Counted from the stretch's first letter, positions 1-9,020 are shown. The stretch is DNA of 64,000 bases from Oleispirillum sp963678075 (GCA_963678075.2 CAXXPK010000003.1:744001-808000); one strand, 5' to 3'. The notes: generated by a model from the sequence alone, not told the origin. Numbers and translations: made by a program.

Positions 1-384
1 ACCGGTTTGGAAGCACAAGGTCTGGTGACGGTCGCGACCGGTCTGGTGGTCATTCCCACGTTGGTGTTGGGCGGTTTGCGGCCGTTGATGTCCGTCGCCG
101 TCACCGCCGCCGACTGGCCGATCGGCTATGCCGAGGCGCTGACCTTGACGGCACGGCGTGGCCCTTGGTTGTCTGGCCTGGGGGTGAGTTTTCTGTGTGT
201 GTTTCTGCTGGTGATGCAGTCCCTGGACGGCATCGTGGACATGGTCGATGGGCCGATCGGCGGGTTGGCCGGAACTTGGCGAGGGTTCGAAACCGGCTTG
301 ACCGTGGTCCTGATCGCGTTCTGCGGCCATGCCCTCGGGCGGGTGCTGCGGAATTTACGCGATGGCATCCCCGCCGAAAGTTAA
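1..384 (+). CDS. Partial membrane protein of unknown function (5' end outside window)
   Basis: The frame is open from base 1, so the true start lies upstream; the first possible in-window start is a TTG at base 7. The 127 visible codons show two clear hydrophobic segments near the N-terminus and mid-protein (around LCVFLLVMQSL) and a third before a basic C-terminus (ending RDGIPAES), which suggests a small integral inner-membrane protein or the tail of a larger one. I do not recognise the family. Its TAA shares the TTAA palindrome with the stop of the convergent glutaredoxin-like gene, so the two genes abut tail to tail. Confidence 0.5.
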   Translation, partial: TGLEAQGLVTVATGLVVIPTLVLGGLRPLMSVAVTAADWPIGYAEALTLTARRGPWLSGLGVSFLCVFLLVMQSLDGIVDMVDGPIGGLAGTWRGFETGLTVVLIAFCGHALGRVLRNLRDGIPAES

Positions 385-722
385 GGCAGCGGACGGGCCG
401 CGATCTCGGCGGCGTCGAACAGGGCCTTGATCTCGCCGGAGCGGGCGAGGTCGCGGATCGCGGTGCCGCCGCCCGCGAACTTGCCCCGTATGTAAAGGTG
501 CGGCAACTCGGTGCACTGGCTGAATTCCCGAATCGCGTCCCGGACCTCGGGGTCGTCGTTCAGGTTGACGCAGCGATAGGCCACCCCCATCAGGTCGAGG
601 CTTTGGGCGACGGCGGCGGCATGGGTGGACAGCGGGAACATCGGCGTGCCTTCCATGTACAGCACCACCGGGTTGCTTTCGATGTCCTTGCGGATGCGCG
701 TGGTGGCCGGGGATTCGTCCAT
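381..722 (-). CDS. Grx4-family monothiol glutaredoxin-like protein lacking the CGFS cysteine
   Basis: This 113-residue protein has the full-length layout of GrxD/Grx4 proteins, which bind a glutathione-ligated Fe-S cluster. It shows the GTPMFP stretch (residues 25-30), a DDPEVRDAIREFS helix, LPHLYIRGKF and the GG turn. At the position of the family CGFS motif it reads LSTH followed by alanines (residues 31-35), so the cluster- and thiol-binding cysteine is missing. The usual WPTIP is also altered (CTELP) and the later GGCD turn reads GGGT. In many alphaproteobacteria bolA-grxD follows purL; here no bolA is seen and a permease gene intervenes. ATG start at 722. It may be a degenerate or repurposed glutaredoxin fold; canonical Fe-S carrier activity is unlikely. 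Confidence 0.8.
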   Translation of the reverse strand: MDESPATTRIRKDIESNPVVLYMEGTPMFPLSTHAAAVAQSLDLMGVAYRCVNLNDDPEVRDAIREFSQCTELPHLYIRGKFAGGGTAIRDLARSGEIKALFDAAEIAARPLP

Positions 723-742
723 GGCGGTGTGTCCTTTCTTCC

Positions 743-1708
743 TTAGCGGATGCGCAGGCCGACGCGAGCCAGCAGGTCGCGTGGAACAGAGTAAATCGCC
801 AACCCCGCCCAAATACAAGAGAACGCCCACAGTTTGGTGGAGGAAAAGGGTTCGCCGTAGATCAGGGTGGCCAGCAGAAACTGACCGGTGGGGGCGACGT
901 ATTGCATCAGTCCCATGGTGGACAGTCGCACCCGCCGCACCGCGAAGCCGAACAACACCAGCGGGATCGCGGTGATCGGCCCGGCGAGCACCAGGAGCCA
1001 ATCGTGGGCGACATCCCCCCGGGCGAAGTGTCCGACTCCCTGGTGGGCAAGCCACAGCAGATACCCTAGCGCCACCGGGCCGATGATCAGGCTTTCGACG
1101 AACATGCCGCTGGCGCCGTCCACCGGGATGGTCTTGCGCAGCAAACCGTAGGTGGCGAAGGTCAGACCCAGACTGACCGTGATCAGCGGCACCTCGCCCG
1201 CGCCGACCATCAGAACCCCCACCCCGGCTACCGCGAAGCCGATCGCCACCACCTGACGCGGGGTCAGGGTTTCGCGCAGGAACAGAAAGCCGAACAGCAC
1301 GTTGAACAGGGTGTTGATGTAGTACCCCATGCTTGCCTGCAACAGCTGTCCGGAAGCGACGGAATGGATATAGATCAACCAGTTGAGGGTGATCAAAAGG
1401 GCGGTGACGATCAGGGTCAGAAGGCAGCGGCGGTCGCGGACCGCGGTCAGAACCGCTTGGCCGCCGCGCAGCAATCCGACCAGCAGGACCAGGGTCAGCA
1501 CGCTCCAGACGATGCGGTGCGCCAGAACCTCCAGCGGCGGCAGGTCGGCCAGCAGCTTCAGATAGACGGGCAGCAGGCCGCCCCAGAACAGATGGGTGGC
1601 CAACCCTGCCGCCATCCCCGCCCGCCGGGCGGATTCGGGGATTTCGGGGGGGGGGAAGGGCGTCGATGACGACACGATCGGGTCTTTCGGGTGGCGCGCG
1701 GCGAACAT
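743..1708 (-). CDS. rarD: RarD/EamA-family drug-metabolite permease
   Basis: An integral membrane protein of the DMT superfamily, matching the RarD branch throughout: an early LFWGGLLPVYLKLL helix, ALLITLNWLIYI, the LLQASMGYYINTLFNVLFG region, YGLLRKTIPVD mid-protein, LSTMGLMQYVAPT and a final IWAGLAIYSVPRD. About ten transmembrane segments are expected. The substrate is unknown; E. coli RarD is named only for chloramphenicol sensitivity. I chose the ATG at 1708. A TTG at 1753, a GTG at 1675 and an ATG at 1618 are also in frame and none has a convincing ribosome binding site except perhaps the last. It lies downstream of purL in the same direction and may be co-transcribed with it. Confidence 0.8.
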   Translation of the reverse strand: MFAARHPKDPIVSSSTPFPPPEIPESARRAGMAAGLATHLFWGGLLPVYLKLLADLPPLEVLAHRIVWSVLTLVLLVGLLRGGQAVLTAVRDRRCLLTLIVTALLITLNWLIYIHSVASGQLLQASMGYYINTLFNVLFGFLFLRETLTPRQVVAIGFAVAGVGVLMVGAGEVPLITVSLGLTFATYGLLRKTIPVDGASGMFVESLIIGPVALGYLLWLAHQGVGHFARGDVAHDWLLVLAGPITAIPLVLFGFAVRRVRLSTMGLMQYVAPTGQFLLATLIYGEPFSSTKLWAFSCIWAGLAIYSVPRDLLARVGLRIR

Positions 1709-1781
1709 TCGCGGCGGTGGCCGGACCAATCCATGGGGTGGCGCGGATGCCAAGCGTGATCCGCGCCACGGTGGTTGCCGG

Positions 1782-3968
1782 TTAGCTCATGTAGTTGGGA
1801 AACCATCCCTGATGCGCCGCCGTCAAGGCCGACAGGGACACCGTGTCGCCGTTGACGGCGATCGTGTCGCCGCCGGTGATGCCCAGGCGCCGTGCCGGAA
1901 CCTTCGCCGTCGCCGCCGCCGCCAGAAGAGCGGTTGCGTCGGCCTCGGTGACCGCCAGCACATAGCGGCCCTGGTCCTCGCCGAACAGCTTGGCGTGCAG
2001 GTGCGGCGCTTCGACCGCGATCTTGGCGCCGATGCCTGAGGCCATCGCCATTTCTGCCACAGCGACCAGCAGGCCGCCGTCGGACACGTCGTGACAGGCG
2101 GCGACCTTGCCCGCCCGGATCAACCCGCGCACGAAGTCGCCGTGCGCGCGTTCGGCGGCCAGATCGACCGGCGGCGGCGCGCCGTCGGCACGATCGCACA
2201 GGGTGGACAGATACAGCGACTGACCAAGCCACGATCCTTCCGGCCCGATCAGCAGCAGCGCTTGGCCGGGGGCGGTGAAGCCGACGCTGACGCTGGCGGT
2301 GATGTCGGGCAGCAGGCCGACGCCGCCGATGGTCGGAGTCGGCAGGATGCCCTGGCCGTTGGTTTCGTTGTAAAGCGAGACGTTGCCGGAAACCACCGGG
2401 TAGTCGAGGGCGCGGCAGGCCTCGCCCATGCCTTCGATGGCGCCGACGAACTGGCCCATGATCTCGGGTCGTTCCGGGTTGCCGAAGTTCATGTTGTCGG
2501 TGATCGCCAACGGGGTCGCCCCGACCGAGGTCAGGTTGCGCCAGGATTCCGCCACCGCCTGGCGGCCGCCTTCGACCGGGTCGGCGGCGACATAGCGTGG
2601 CGTCACGTCCGACGACGCGGCCAGACCCTTGTTGGTGCCATGGATGCGGATCACCGCGGCATCGCCGCCGGGGCGTTGCACCGTGTCGCCCATCACCATG
2701 TGGTCGTACTGCTCCCATACCCAGCGGCGGCTGCATCCGTTCGCTCCGCCGACCAGGGCCGGCAGGGCTTCGCCCCATGGCCGTTCCGGCACCTCGGCGG
2801 GGGAGAGCACCGGCTGCTTCGGGGTCGGGGTCCAGGGGCGGTCGTATTCCGGCGCGGCCTGCGCCAGCGGGTCGATCGGCAGGTCGGCGACGATGGCGCC
2901 GTCCTTTTTTAGCACCAAGCGACCGGTGTCGGTCAAGGTGCCGATCACCGCGAAGTCCAGTTCCCACTTGTCGAAGATCGCCTTGGCCGGCGGCTCCTTG
3001 CCGGGGTGCAGCACCATCAGCATGCGTTCCTGGCTTTCCGATAACATGATCTCGTAGGCGGTCATCGCGGTTTCGCGCACCGGCACCATGTCGAGGTCGA
3101 GTTCGACGCCCAGGCCGCCCTTCGACGCCATTTCGAACGCGGACGAGGTCAGACCGGCGGCGCCCATGTCCTGGATGGCGACGATTGCGTCGGTCCCCAT
3201 CAGTTCCAGGCAGGCTTCGACCAGCAGTTTTTCGGTGAAGGGGTCGCCGACCTGCACGGTCGGGCGCTTTTCCTCGGAATCCTCGGAAAATTCGGCGGAG
3301 GCCATGGTCGCGCCGTGAATGCCGTCGCGCCCGGTCTTGGACCCGACATAGACCACCGGATTGCCGACGCCCGAGGCGCTGGAATAGAAGATCTTGTCGG
3401 TGTCGGCGATGCCGATGGTCATCGCGTTGACCAGGATGTTGCCGTTGTACGAGGGATGGAACCCCACCTCGCCGCCCACCGTCGGCACGCCGATGCAGTT
3501 GCCGTAACCGCCGACGCCCGCCACCACGCCCGCCACCAGATGCTTGGTCTTGGGGTGGTCCGGCGCGCCGAAGCGCAACGCGTTCAGGTTGGCGACCGGA
3601 CGCGCGCCCATGGTGAAGACGTCGCGCAGGATGCCGCCGACACCGGTCGCCGCGCCCTGGTAGGGTTCGATGAACGACGGGTGGTTGTGGCTTTCCATCT
3701 TGAAAATCGCCGCCTGTCCGTCGCCAAGGTCGATCACGCCCGCGTTCTCGCCGGGACCGCAGATCACCCAGGGGGTCTTGGTCGGCAGGGTCTTCAACCA
3801 TTTCTTCGACGATTTGTAGGAGCAATGCTCGCTCCACATCACCGAAAAGATGCCGAGTTCGGTGATGTTCGGTTCGCGCCCCATGATCGCCAGAACGCGG
3901 TCGTACTCGGTGGGGGAGAGGCCATGCTCGGCGACGATTTCGGGGGTCATGGCGACGGCCTTGGTCAT
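1782..3968 (-). CDS. purL: Phosphoribosylformylglycinamidine synthase subunit PurL
   Basis: The 728-residue ATP-dependent large subunit of the three-part FGAM synthase (PurS-PurQ-PurL), which amidates FGAR in step four of purine synthesis using ammonia from PurQ. Length fits the small PurL type. Visible signatures are MWSEHCSYK with the catalytic histidine at residue 48, ESHNHPS at 92-98 and GGILRDVFTMGARP at 111-124. The second AIR-synthase-like half carries ITDNMNFGNPE and HDVSDGGL. The reading frame is intact. purQ lies 27 bp upstream, and purS and purC precede it, giving a four-gene pur operon. TAA stop. Confidence 0.97.
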   Translation of the reverse strand: MTKAVAMTPEIVAEHGLSPTEYDRVLAIMGREPNITELGIFSVMWSEHCSYKSSKKWLKTLPTKTPWVICGPGENAGVIDLGDGQAAIFKMESHNHPSFIEPYQGAATGVGGILRDVFTMGARPVANLNALRFGAPDHPKTKHLVAGVVAGVGGYGNCIGVPTVGGEVGFHPSYNGNILVNAMTIGIADTDKIFYSSASGVGNPVVYVGSKTGRDGIHGATMASAEFSEDSEEKRPTVQVGDPFTEKLLVEACLELMGTDAIVAIQDMGAAGLTSSAFEMASKGGLGVELDLDMVPVRETAMTAYEIMLSESQERMLMVLHPGKEPPAKAIFDKWELDFAVIGTLTDTGRLVLKKDGAIVADLPIDPLAQAAPEYDRPWTPTPKQPVLSPAEVPERPWGEALPALVGGANGCSRRWVWEQYDHMVMGDTVQRPGGDAAVIRIHGTNKGLAASSDVTPRYVAADPVEGGRQAVAESWRNLTSVGATPLAITDNMNFGNPERPEIMGQFVGAIEGMGEACRALDYPVVSGNVSLYNETNGQGILPTPTIGGVGLLPDITASVSVGFTAPGQALLLIGPEGSWLGQSLYLSTLCDRADGAPPPVDLAAERAHGDFVRGLIRAGKVAACHDVSDGGLLVAVAEMAMASGIGAKIAVEAPHLHAKLFGEDQGRYVLAVTEADATALLAAAATAKVPARRLGITGGDTIAVNGDTVSLSALTAAHQGWFPNYMS

Positions 3969-3995
3969 CGCGGAATCCTTAAGGGCTTGGTGGCG

Positions 3996-4685
3996 TCAGG
4001 CCACGGCTTCAAGAAGCGACTGGAACGTCGGCGCGCCGTCGGTGCCGCCCAACAGCGGATCGGCCAGACGTTCGGGGTGCGGCATCATGCCGAGAACGGT
4101 GCGGCTTTCGTTCAAGACTCCGGCGATGTTGCGCTGCGAGCCATTGGGGTTGGCGGCGGCGGTGATGGCGCCGGTTTCGTCGCAATAGCGGAAGGCGATG
4201 CGGTCATCGTCCTCCAACTGGTCGAGCACGGCGGGTTCAGCAAAATAGTTGCCGTCGTGGTGCGCCACCGGAATGCGGATCGTCCGCCCCGTCGCGTATC
4301 CGGCGGTGAAGTCGGAACGCGCGGTGCCGACCTTCAGCCAGGCGTCGCGGCAGATGAACTTCAGGTCGCGGTTGCGCATCAGCACGCCGGGCAACAGACC
4401 GGTTTCGGTCAGCACCTGGAAGCCGTTGCAGATACCCAGCACGCGCACACCCTTGGCGGCCTTGGCCTTGACGGCGGCCATGATCGGCGAGTTCGCGGCC
4501 ATCGCGCCGGAGCGCAGATAGTCGCCATAGGAGAACCCGCCCGGCACGACGATCAGGTCAAGATCCGGCAACGCATCGTTGCGGTGCCAGATCATCAGGG
4601 GCTTACGGCCGGTGACATGCTCCAGCGCGACCGCGGCGTCGCGGTCGCAGTTGGAGCCGGGAAAAACGATGACGGCGGCTTTCAC
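3996..4685 (-). CDS. purQ: Phosphoribosylformylglycinamidine synthase subunit PurQ
   Basis: The glutamine amidotransferase subunit of FGAM synthase (229 residues): it hydrolyses glutamine and passes ammonia to PurL. The class I triad is visible: Cys86 in LGICNGFQ, and His203 and Glu205 in MMPHPERL. The oxyanion and N-terminal motif VPGGFSYGDYLR sits at residues 47-58. I chose the GTG at 4685 because the typical PurQ N-terminus (VKAAVIVFPGSNCDRD) begins there; the frame is open further upstream but that part overlaps the intergenic space. It sits 41 bp after purS and 27 bp before purL. Confidence 0.96.
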   Translation of the reverse strand: MKAAVIVFPGSNCDRDAAVALEHVTGRKPLMIWHRNDALPDLDLIVVPGGFSYGDYLRSGAMAANSPIMAAVKAKAAKGVRVLGICNGFQVLTETGLLPGVLMRNRDLKFICRDAWLKVGTARSDFTAGYATGRTIRIPVAHHDGNYFAEPAVLDQLEDDDRIAFRYCDETGAITAAANPNGSQRNIAGVLNESRTVLGMMPHPERLADPLLGGTDGAPTFQSLLEAVA

Positions 4686-4726
4686 GTTCGACGATCCTTG
4701 TCGCAAGCGCGACCGACCGAAGGCTT

Positions 4727-4969
4727 TCAGCCTTCCAGGTCGATGGCGTAGTTCTCGATGACGGTGTTGGCCAGAAGCTTCTTGCACATGTCCTCGACCG
4801 CGAGCTTCGCCTTGGCGGCGTCGGTTTCCGCGATGTCGAGTTCGATGTACTTGCCCTGGCGGACTTCGCCGACGCCGGTGAACCCCAGCGCGGTCAGGGC
4901 GTGGTGCACGGCCTTGCCCTGCGGGTCAAGGACGCCCTGTTTCAGCGTGACGTGGACTTTGGCTTTCAT
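4727..4969 (-). CDS. purS: Phosphoribosylformylglycinamidine synthase subunit PurS
   Basis: An 80-residue protein matching PurS, the small dimeric subunit that bridges PurQ and PurL and is needed for ammonia transfer. Recognisable features are the start KAKVHVTLKQGVLDPQG, GVGEVRQGKYIEL and the C-terminal MCKKLLANTVIENY. The position between purC and purQ is the standard alphaproteobacterial order. Stop TGA; the ATG at 4969 follows purC after 32 bp. Confidence 0.96.
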   Translation of the reverse strand: MKAKVHVTLKQGVLDPQGKAVHHALTALGFTGVGEVRQGKYIELDIAETDAAKAKLAVEDMCKKLLANTVIENYAIDLEG

Positions 4970-5001
4970 CTTCGGTCGAAACTCCCTTCTCGGGGCGTTG
5001 G

Positions 5002-5769
5002 TTATTGCACGGTTTCCGGGCCTTGCAGGTCGTGAGGGGCGCTTCCCGGGATGATCCCCAGGCGCCTCGCCACTTCCTGATAGCCGCGTTCGATGTTGCC
5101 GAGGTCAAGGCGGAAACGGTCCTTGTCCAGGCGTTCGCCGGTGGAAATGTCCCACAGGCGGCAGTTGTCGGGCGAAATTTCGTCGGCCAGAACGATCTGG
5201 ATGTCGCCATTATCGTGGTACAGGCGACCGAATTCCAGCTTGAAGTCGATCAGGCGGATGCCGGTTCCCAAAAACAGCCCGGAAAGATAGTCGTTGATGC
5301 GCAGCGCCAACGCCATCATTTCGTCGATGTCCTGCACCGTCGCCCAGCCGAAGGCGGTGATGTGCTCTTCCGAAACCTGGGGGTTTTCCAGTTCGTCCTT
5401 CTTATAGAAGTATTCGACGATGGAGCGGGGCAGCGGCGTGCCGTCGCTCATCCCGAAGCGCTGCGCCAGCGATCCGGCAGCGGCGTTACGCACCACCACC
5501 ACCAAGGGGATGATCTCGACCTCGCGCACCAGCTGTTCGCGCATGTTGAGGCGGCGGATCAGGTGGGTGGGGATGCCGATCTCTTCCAGGCGCAGCATCA
5601 GGTACTCGGAAATCCGGTTGTTCAGGACGCCCTTGCCGGTGATCGTGCCGCGCTTCTTAGCGTGAAACGCGGTGGCGTCGTCCTTGAAATACTGTACCAG
5701 GGTTCCCGGTTCCGGGCCTTCGAACAGGATCTTCGCCTTGCCTTCGTAGAGTTTTTTCGGTCGTGCCAT
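5002..5769 (-). CDS. purC: SAICAR synthase PurC
   Basis: Phosphoribosylaminoimidazole-succinocarboxamide synthase: joins aspartate to CAIR using ATP. The 255-residue protein starts MARPKKLYEGKAKILFEG, as in related PurC proteins, and carries TITGKGVLNNRISEY, the VVVRNAAAGSL motif, EEHITAFGWAT, GIRLIDFKLEFG and DEISPDNCRLWD. A second ATG three codons upstream (5778) is equally possible; a much longer upstream extension is open but looks non-coding. It is the first gene of the minus-strand pur operon, divergent from the lipoprotein protease gene, so the roughly 220 bp between them should hold the operon promoter. Confidence 0.96.
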   Translation of the reverse strand: MARPKKLYEGKAKILFEGPEPGTLVQYFKDDATAFHAKKRGTITGKGVLNNRISEYLMLRLEEIGIPTHLIRRLNMREQLVREVEIIPLVVVVRNAAAGSLAQRFGMSDGTPLPRSIVEYFYKKDELENPQVSEEHITAFGWATVQDIDEMMALALRINDYLSGLFLGTGIRLIDFKLEFGRLYHDNGDIQIVLADEISPDNCRLWDISTGERLDKDRFRLDLGNIERGYQEVARRLGIIPGSAPHDLQGPETVQ

Positions 5770-5989
5770 GATCGCCATGCTCTGGCCCGCCGGCCGGTTG
5801 GAAACCGCCGCTTGAAAGCGGTGCGCCGCCGGTCGCGGCAGGAAAAAGAAATAAGAGCGCGCCGGATGTTTCGGAGCACCCAGGTTCGGCTTTCCTATAA
5901 CAGTGTCGTGTGGAGAGGGCAACGATTCTCGCCCGTTTCCCGGCATGCCGCCGCGCGACCATTCGCGGTGGCGACGGGGGGAGGGCACG

Positions 5990-7411
5990 GTGCCACACGC
6001 CGTCTGGCGGGAAGTTTTGGGATGCCGCGACCGATGGGGGAAAATCGGATGGGGGTGGACGAAGGGGGCGGCGTCGGTTTTTCTGGCGCTGGGTTTGGCG
6101 GCGTGTCATGCGCCGATGGATCTGCCGGAGGTTGAAAACCGTCCGCCGATCGAAATTTCCATGGGCCAGGAAACGATGCCCTTTTCCTTCGCCGGGGCGA
6201 CCTCGAAGATTCCTCGCGGCACCGTGATCGCGGCCTTTCCGGCGGTCGGCGGCCCGATGTCCATGACCTGCGGCACCGGTCGAAGCATTTCTCTGGAATG
6301 GGGCGGGCGTTTGTCCGCCGCCTGGACCAGCGATCTGGGCGAAACCTTTTTTGACGTGATGAAGGGGGCCGGATACAACGTGGCCGGCGATTCCTCGGGG
6401 TTGTTCGAACGTGGGCAGGATCGCGCCCGTGCCCGCTACAAGGTGGGCGCGCGGCTGGTCGATCTGCGCGGCAACTTCTGTGACGAATTCAATTTCTGGA
6501 CCGGGATGCCGACCAACCGCGTGATGGGCGAGATGTACGCCAAGATCGAGCGGGAGGTCTGTTCCGATGCCGAGCGCCGGGTCGTTGGCAGGTTCGTTTC
6601 GGAAGGGCGCAACCGGCAGAATACGCCTGCGGTCGAGGGCGCGGCGCAGGCCCTGATCGCGGCCTTCGGAATGGCGACCGGCAATTTGGCGGCGGACCCG
6701 GCGTTCCTGGCCCTGTTGCGGGGCGATGCGCCGCCGGACGGCGCGAAGGCGGGGGACGTGGCGGACAAGGGCGTCGGCATCGGCCCGTCGCTGTCGATCG
6801 CCGGGCCGCCGCCTTCGACCTGGAGGCTGACGGACCGTATCGACACGGTGTTGGACGGGGTGGTGACGATCCGCTTGAGCGACGGTCACGGCAGCGGGTT
6901 CTTCATTGGGTATCGTGGCTATGGCCTGACCAACGCGCACGTCGTCGGCGCGGCGAGGACCGTGATGGTCCGCCTGCGTTCGGGGATGGAGGTCGAGGCC
7001 GAGGTGCTGCGCGTCAGCAAAAGCCGCGATGTCGCCCTGTTCAAGGCGCCGGTGCAGATTCTGAAACCGCTGTCGTTGGCGCCGAACGCCCTTCCGGCTC
7101 GCCTGGACGAGGTCTACGCGGTGGGAACGCCCCTGAAGTTGGGGATGCAGGCGACGGTGACCAAGGGGGTGGTCAACGCCTTGCGGCGGGCGGAGGAGGG
7201 CGGACGCCCGATCACCTATATCCAGTCGGACGCGGCGTTTTCCCCAGGAAATAGCGGTGGGCCGCTGTTGAACGGCAAGGGCAACGTGGTCGGCATCGCG
7301 GTCTCGATTCTGGCGGTCGATGGGGTTCAGGTGGGGTTGAACCGGTTCATCCCGATCAATGCGGCGCTGGACGCCCTGCGCCTCAAGATCGAGGCGACAA
7401 GGCGTCCGTGA
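5990..7411 (+). CDS. Lipoprotein trypsin-like serine protease (HtrA-type catalytic domain)
   Basis: A predicted exported lipoprotein protease of 473 residues. The GTG at 5990 has a good upstream GGGGGAGGG. A hydrophobic stretch ends in the lipobox LAAC with Cys39. Residues about 45-270 form a region I do not recognise. The C-terminal half is a chymotrypsin-fold domain with the triad His317 (LTNAHVVG), Asp347 (SRDVALFK) and Ser422 (SPGNSGGPL). No PDZ domain follows, unlike DegP. The gene sits between purC and purB, which are usually close together in this group, so it may be an insertion. The substrate is unknown; a role in envelope stress or protein maturation is inference. Confidence 0.75.
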   Translation: MPHAVWREVLGCRDRWGKIGWGWTKGAASVFLALGLAACHAPMDLPEVENRPPIEISMGQETMPFSFAGATSKIPRGTVIAAFPAVGGPMSMTCGTGRSISLEWGGRLSAAWTSDLGETFFDVMKGAGYNVAGDSSGLFERGQDRARARYKVGARLVDLRGNFCDEFNFWTGMPTNRVMGEMYAKIEREVCSDAERRVVGRFVSEGRNRQNTPAVEGAAQALIAAFGMATGNLAADPAFLALLRGDAPPDGAKAGDVADKGVGIGPSLSIAGPPPSTWRLTDRIDTVLDGVVTIRLSDGHGSGFFIGYRGYGLTNAHVVGAARTVMVRLRSGMEVEAEVLRVSKSRDVALFKAPVQILKPLSLAPNALPARLDEVYAVGTPLKLGMQATVTKGVVNALRRAEEGGRPITYIQSDAAFSPGNSGGPLLNGKGNVVGIAVSILAVDGVQVGLNRFIPINAALDALRLKIEATRRP

Positions 7412-7568
7412 TCCGGGCCGTTCAGCCGCCAGGTTGTTTCGGCGATATGCCGCAATGTAGCTTTTTGCCGATTCGTCGCGTGCTCCCGACACGGGATGTT
7501 CCGGAGTGCGCCGCGCGGTGGGAAAAAACCTGGTTCGACCGCTTGGTTCCTCCAAGGCCAAACCCGTC

Positions 7569-7597
7569 TTGGCTGGTTGTTGAAAAAACGTTATAAT
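7569..7597 (+). promoter_or_regulatory. Candidate sigma70-type promoter for the AraC-type regulator
   Basis: TTGGCT (7569-7574) and a perfect TATAAT (7592-7597) are separated by exactly 17 bp in an AT-rich patch within GC-rich surroundings. The predicted GTG start of the disrupted regulator lies about 85 bp downstream. The remaining space from 7412 to 7681 shows no gene. Confidence 0.55.
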
Positions 7598-7681
7598 GTA
7601 ACTGATGTATTGACGTGAGGGTGGGGGACGGCATAGAGGAACACACCGGACCGATTGAGACGCATTCGCAGCGGGGAAAAC

Positions 7682-8187
7682 GTGGACGGATCGCGAGAGG
7701 CTTTCCTGCCGTCTGCGGCGGCGGAAGAAGGGAATGTCCTGCGGACTGGTGCAGGGGATCTGGCCGCGTATCTGCCGGAGATCGGTTGGCGCGAGACATG
7801 TTTGTCCGATGTCCCCGGGCGGGCGGAATTCCGTTGTGCGCGCATTTCTTCTGGCATCACCGTTACCCGTTCCGCCTGCCGGTTTCACCACGCTTGCGAC
7901 GCGACCGTCGTTCATGCCGCGCTGACAGCGATGCTGGTGTTCGGCGAAAAGGGTTGTTCCAGCTTCGGCCTGGGGGAGCGGTGTCACCGTCCTGCCCGGC
8001 GACGTATGGCTGATGCGCACGGGCGAACGGGAACTGCGTCGGCGAACGCCACCTGGCGTGGCTGCGGCGATGACGGTGTTTAAGTTCGACGCGGCACGCG
8101 TTGCCGATGTTCTCGGTGATAACTGTGCTTCAGGGTTCGGTGCGGCGGTACGTCTTGGCCGCAACGAGCGCGCCTGCGCACGCCTTA
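7682..8187 (+). pseudogene. AraC-family regulator, N-terminal part (frameshifted, cut by IS)
   Basis: The 5' half of an AraC-type regulator like those controlling siderophore receptor genes (PchR-like). Translation from the GTG at 7682, preceded by GCGGGGAAA, gives a plausible N-terminal effector domain with LAAYLPEIGW. Near 7975 the frame shifts by +1: FGLGE is followed in another frame by GVTVLPGDVWLMRTGE, which continues to ARLR at the IS junction. The insertion sequence at 8188 separates it from the DNA-binding half at 9034-9499. Neighbouring TonB receptor and MFS genes support an iron-acquisition role before decay. Assignment rests on pattern recognition of a damaged protein. Confidence 0.6.
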
Positions 8188-8259
8188 GGCTCAGGACCCA
8201 TTAAATTATTGTCAGGCAGATCGGCGGCTGATTCACTCATGGGAGGGAGGACCCCATCC

Positions 8260-9020
8260 ATGAGTGATCTGTTTTGGTTGTCAGAGAGGCAGTTGGCGAA
8301 GATCGAGCCGCATTTCCCGCTATCGCATGGCGTGCCGCGGGTTGATGATCGGCGAGTGATCAGCGGCATCGTTCATATGATCCGCAACGGCTTACGGTGG
8401 CGAGATGCACCACCCGTCTATGGCCCCCACAAAACCCTCTATAATCGTTTCGTTCGCTGGAGCCGACTTGGGGTGTTCAGCCGGATCTTCGCGGCCTTGA
8501 CGGGAGAGGCTGGCCCTCCAGACCGGTTGATGATCGATGCAACCCACCTGAAAGCTCATCGGACCGCCGCGAGCCTCTATAAAAAGGGGCTCTTCCCCGA
8601 TGTATCGGACGCACAAAAGGCGGGCTGAACTCCAAGCTTCATGCGGTTTGCGACGGACAAGGAAGGCCCCTCATCCTGCTGCTCAGCGAGGGGCAAATGA
8701 GCGATTACAAAGGCGCGATGCTGTTGCTCGACCTATTTCCCAAGGCCAACGTCCTGATCGCCGACAAGGGCTATGACGGTGATCCCCTTCGAGAGGCTTT
8801 GACACAGCGAGGGATCGCTACATGCATCCCGCCAATGCGTCATCGCAAAACCCAGTACGCTTACGACAAAACCCTCTATCGCCAGCGTCATAGGATCGAG
8901 AACCTCTTCGCTCGCCTCAAGGATTGGCGGCATATCCACACCCGATATGACCGATGTGCGGATATCTTCTTTGCCGCCGTCATCATCGCGGTACTCCTCC
9001 TCTTCTGGATCGAACCTTAA
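8260..9020 (+). CDS. IS5-family DDE transposase, two frames joined by presumed -1 frameshift
   Basis: The first frame (8260-8628, 122 residues, starts MSDLFWLSERQLAKIEPHFP) holds the N-terminal helix-turn-helix region and the first catalytic Asp in MIDATHLKAH. The second frame, open through ATG 8697 to 9020, carries the second Asp (IADKGYDGD) and the catalytic Glu region (RHRIENLFARLKDW). The frames differ by -1 and overlap around the run CAAAAGGC near 8617-8624, the expected arrangement for IS427-group elements that make a fused protein of about 253 residues by programmed frameshifting. Frameshifting itself is inference. This copy could be active and could mobilise the defective copies. Confidence 0.9.
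8340..8536 (+). repeat. 12-bp direct repeat pair flanking the 185-bp segment lost in IS copies 3 and 4
   Basis: GGTTGATGATCG occurs at 8340-8351 and again at 8525-8536, offset by 185 bp. IS copies 3 and 4 are each 661 bp, exactly 185 bp shorter than this copy, and contain one repeat at the junction. Confidence 0.9.
8429..8879 (+). repeat. 14-bp direct repeat pair flanking the 437-bp segment lost in IS copy 2
   Basis: ACAAAACCCTCTAT occurs at 8429-8442 and 8866-8879, offset by 437 bp. IS copy 2 is 409 bp, exactly 437 bp shorter than this copy, with a single copy of the repeat at the junction. Confidence 0.92.

Noticed and set aside
3315..4751. Long plus-strand open frames opposite the pur genes
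   Set aside because: High GC content produces long antisense frames; they have Arg/Gly/Ala-rich, low-information sequences and no start context, while purL and purQ on the other strand match their families residue by residue.
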